A stretch of DNA of 7,355 bases from Pseudanabaena sp. CAN_BIN31 (GTDB taxonomy: Bacteria > Cyanobacteriota > Cyanobacteriia > Pseudanabaenales > Pseudanabaenaceae), in NCBI GenBank assembly GCA_026785865.1, contig JAJAZG010000505.1:1-7355 (forward strand), given 5' to 3'. A program made the position numbers and the translations under genes. The notes below the pieces were generated by a model. That model saw only the letters and a list, made by a program, of their open reading frames with translations, made no database searches and was not told the origin of the DNA. Shown here piece after piece: positions 5,730 to 7,355 of the stretch. Numbering within the stretch: position 1 is the stretch's first letter; each line of letters begins with the position of its first letter.

Positions 5730-5759
5730 GGTGTTGAATATAGCAGTTTTGAGTTTGTC

Positions 5760-5810
5760 ATCCCAGAATTATTGTTGCGGCGCTTTGCGCCGCAACAATA
5801 ATTCTGGGAT
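5760..5810. repeat. 51-base perfect hairpin in tldE-ecfT divergent spacer
   Basis: Arms of 24 bases (5760-5783 and 5787-5810) are exactly complementary around a TTT loop. The tip is GCGGCGC-TTT-GCGCCGC and the base is ATCCCAGAATTATTG with its complement. It lies where both flanking genes start, not where they end, so a terminator role is unexpected. The perfect pairing suggests a recent or maintained element such as a REP-like or MITE-like repeat. Its left end abuts the presumed tldE promoter. Confidence 0.8.
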
Positions 5811-5848
5811 CAGAAGGGCAGGATGGCATAAAGTGCCGTCTCTCTTCT

Positions 5849-5872
5849 TGCTATATTGGAAGCTGCTAGAAT
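5849..5872 (+). promoter_or_regulatory. Candidate promoter of ecfT
   Basis: Two extended -10 patterns occur: TGCTATATT (5849-5857) and TGCTAGAAT (5864-5872). The second would start transcription near 5879, 21 bases before the GTG start codon. Neither has a good -35 box, which extended -10 promoters can do without. The choice between them is open. Confidence 0.35.
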
Positions 5873-5899
5873 CAAACCCCCGAAAAATATCAGAATATA

Positions 5900-6823
5900 G
5901 TGGATATACTGCGATCGCTTCCCATTGGACTTTATCTCGAACAGCCGATCACATGGCTACATCGGCTCGATCCGCGTATCAAATTATGTGGATTGCTCAC
6001 ATGTTTATTGTCACCAATTCAAGCCAATGCAACTTGGCGAATTGCGATCGCCGTTTTATTAATTGTCTTGACCCTAGCTTCAAAAATTCCGATGCGGGTT
6101 TGGAAGCAGCAAATGGGGATTTTGTTGTTACTTGCCTTCATGAGTTTAGCGATCGCCACGATTTCTCCCGATGGACTGAATGCCACTATTCAGCCGCGCC
6201 GCCCGATTCCTGAAATAAATGTTGCGCCCGACAAAGTCGCGATCGTGCCACCACTGACGCTGAAATTACCGCAGCCAACCTCCTATAGTTATGTAGTTTG
6301 GAAAGCAGGAGCAATCACCGTTACCCGTCGCTCCCTTGAGTTAGGTGTGCGGGTTTGCACCTTAATTTTTACTTATCTTTATGCACCGACCTTATTTTTG
6401 CTAGTCACGGCTCCTGAAGAAATTACGGCGGCGATCGCCTCAATTTGTTCGCCATTAAAATCTCTCAAAGTTCCCGTTGTCGAAATCGTACTTACACTCA
6501 CCCTTGCACTCCGTTTTGTACCGTTGGTTTTAGAAGAAGTCCAGAACCTTGGCAGAGCAATGCGAACACGTTCGATTAATTGGAAAAAACTAGGTTTTAA
6601 ACGCACCACCCAAATTTGGCTAATTCTTTCTGAGCGACTGATTGACAATCTTTTCATTCGTGCCGAACAGACTGCCAATGCTATGCAAGTGCGTGGCTTT
6701 ACTACTCCGAATACTCACATTGTCGTTTGGAATCCTCTGAAGCTACTTCCTCGCGATTTTGTTTTGTTAGTTCTTTTGGTAGGAATGTGGGGAGTAAGAA
6801 TTTGGCTCGGAAATGAACTTTAA
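5900..6823 (+). CDS. ecfT: ECF transporter transmembrane subunit EcfT (CbiQ family)
   Basis: EcfT is the membrane scaffold of energy-coupling factor importers for vitamins and metal ions. It links two ATPases to a substrate-binding S component in the inner membrane. The 307-residue protein opens with a soluble stretch containing WLHRLDPRIKL (19-29), a typical EcfT start, then hydrophobic helices at about 28-60 and 72-90. A polar insertion follows (about 91-140), then helices at 148-170 and 192-212. The two coupling-helix motifs contacting the ATPases are near AMRTRS (220-225) and RAEQTANAMQVRGF (254-267), the latter a clear Ala-x-x-x-Arg-Gly signature. A final helix spans about 286-303. The start is GTG, giving MDILRSLPIGLYLEQP. 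No ATPase or S-component gene is adjacent, so this looks like a module shared among several S components; the substrate is unknown. Confidence 0.9.
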   Translation: MDILRSLPIGLYLEQPITWLHRLDPRIKLCGLLTCLLSPIQANATWRIAIAVLLIVLTLASKIPMRVWKQQMGILLLLAFMSLAIATISPDGLNATIQPRRPIPEINVAPDKVAIVPPLTLKLPQPTSYSYVVWKAGAITVTRRSLELGVRVCTLIFTYLYAPTLFLLVTAPEEITAAIASICSPLKSLKVPVVEIVLTLTLALRFVPLVLEEVQNLGRAMRTRSINWKKLGFKRTTQIWLILSERLIDNLFIRAEQTANAMQVRGFTTPNTHIVVWNPLKLLPRDFVLLVLLVGMWGVRIWLGNEL

Positions 6824-6857
6824 AAAAATAGAAGCGCGTTGCGCTTCTATTTTTTTA
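6821..6857. terminator. Shared bidirectional terminator of ecfT and era
   Basis: A perfect 17-bp stem, TAAAAAAATAGAAGCGC with its complement, closes on a GTT loop. Both outer ends are A7/T7 tracts, so it is a good intrinsic terminator on either strand. The first three bases are the ecfT stop TAA, and the last three are the era stop on the minus strand, so the hairpin occupies the whole 31-base spacer plus both stop codons. Confidence 0.88.
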
Positions 6858-7355
6858 TTCGACGCGATAGCCGAGATCGGATAATTGAAAACGCGACGAT
6901 CGCCATTTGGGTTGGACTTTGACAAAGATTTCTAAATGCACAGAACCCATAATTAACTTCTGCATTTGCTGTCTGGCATTTGTACCAATCTCCTTCAGCA
7001 TTTGTCCTTTCTTCCCAATCAAAATTCCCTTTTGCGAATCGCGTTCCACATGAACAGTCGCCATTACCCGCGTAATTTTCGGCTGCTCATCGACTTGATC
7101 GATGCTGACTGCGACAGAATGCGGAACCTCTTCGCGAGTGAGTAAAAGAATCTGTTCACGAATTAACTCACCCATAATGAAGCGCTCAGGCTGATCGGTG
7201 ACTAAATCAGGCGGATAGTAATAAGGGCCCAGTTGCAAGCGATCGCACATCATCGCTTGCAAAGCTTCCAATCCTTCACCTGTGACCGATGAGAACTTGG
7301 CAACTTGCCAGCCATGTTCGGCGGCAAAATTTTCATAACTAGCGGCGGTATCAAT
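6855..7355 (-). CDS. era: GTPase Era, C-terminal part (runs off right edge)
   Basis: Era is a GTPase that binds the 3' end of 16S rRNA and aids small-subunit assembly. The 166 visible residues begin inside the GTPase domain with an open frame to the window edge (IDTAASYENFAAEHGW), then FSSVTGEGLEAL, the G5-type SxxxG segment. The linker LGPYYYPPDLVTDQPERFIM is an Era hallmark. It is followed by GELIREQILLLTREEVPHSVAV and the KH RNA-binding domain with ILIGKKGQMLKEIG (GxxG loop GKKG) and VHLEIFVKVQPKWR. It ends in LSDLGYRVE. The Met at 7271 is internal, not a start. The G1-G4 motifs lie outside the window. It converges on ecfT. Confidence 0.97.
   Translation of the reverse strand: MDTAASYENFAAEHGWQVAKFSSVTGEGLEALQAMMCDRLQLGPYYYPPDLVTDQPERFIMGELIREQILLLTREEVPHSVAVSIDQVDEQPKITRVMATVHVERDSQKGILIGKKGQMLKEIGTNARQQMQKLIMGSVHLEIFVKVQPKWRSSRFQLSDLGYRVE

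Larger units (their letters stand above)
578..7246. repeat. HIP1 octamers (GCGATCGC), 18 copies
   Basis: Copies start at 578, 669, 745, 975, 2416, 2422, 3904, 4732, 5029, 5149, 5365, 5491, 5536, 5911, 6044, 6149, 6431 and 7239. One per 65 kb would be expected at random in even-composition DNA. HIP1 is the known over-represented palindrome of many cyanobacterial genomes. All but the 3904 copy lie in coding sequence. None lies in petB, petD or the spacer between them. Confidence 0.9.

Noticed and set aside
5596..6213. 205-codon plus-strand open frame
   Set aside because: It runs antisense to tldE and then out of frame through ecfT and crosses the hairpin spacer. Both real genes are strongly conserved, so this is a shadow.
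7269..7271. Met at 7271 as the start of era
   Set aside because: The frame stays open to the window edge and encodes recognisable GTPase-domain sequence upstream.
1..7355. CRISPR array, transposase, phage or defence genes
   Set aside because: No regularly spaced direct repeats and no such protein motifs were seen in any frame.

Overview
The window reads as a cyanobacterial chromosome. It carries the adjacent petB and petD genes of the photosynthetic cytochrome b6f complex. It also has 18 complete copies of the octamer GCGATCGC (HIP1), about one per 0.4 kb, which is characteristic of many cyanobacteria. AT-rich intergenic DNA full of perfect hairpins would suit a filamentous Pseudanabaena-like genome, but the genus is only an inference. 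Every main gene looks intact and ordinary housekeeping. I see no phage, transposase, CRISPR array or defence cassette, and no convincing undescribed system.

Layout, left to right. The N-terminal third of a pyruvate kinase gene leaves on the minus strand (1-386). ribF, the bifunctional FMN/FAD synthesis enzyme, is divergent from it (536-1501). A 377-base non-coding stretch (1502-1878) follows, holding four separate inverted repeats. A GNAT acetyltransferase lies on the minus strand (1879-2466). The petB-petD pair is on the plus strand (2675-3883), preceded by a good promoter and a possible 15-codon upstream ORF that overlaps the petB start by four bases. A strong bidirectional hairpin terminator (3935-3977) separates petD from a small coiled-coil/membrane protein and a tRNA-Arg(CCU), both on the minus strand. 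Next on the minus strand is tldE/pmbA (4431-5729). A 51-base perfect hairpin sits in the divergent spacer before ecfT on the plus strand (5900-6823). The C-terminal half of era converges on ecfT from the right edge (6855-7355), and the two genes share one hairpin terminator that contains both stop codons.

Functionally this is a patchwork of short transcription units rather than one pathway. PetB and PetD are the core quinol-oxidising subunits of cytochrome b6f and are expected to be co-expressed. RibF makes flavin cofactors, EcfT is the membrane scaffold of a vitamin/metal importer, TldE is half of the TldD/TldE peptide-maturation protease, and Era is a ribosome-assembly GTPase. The points most worth a second look are the petB upstream ORF, a PEWF variant of the near-universal PEWY quinol-site motif in PetD, the terminator-like hairpin between petB and petD, and the recurrent three-base-loop perfect hairpins at gene boundaries.
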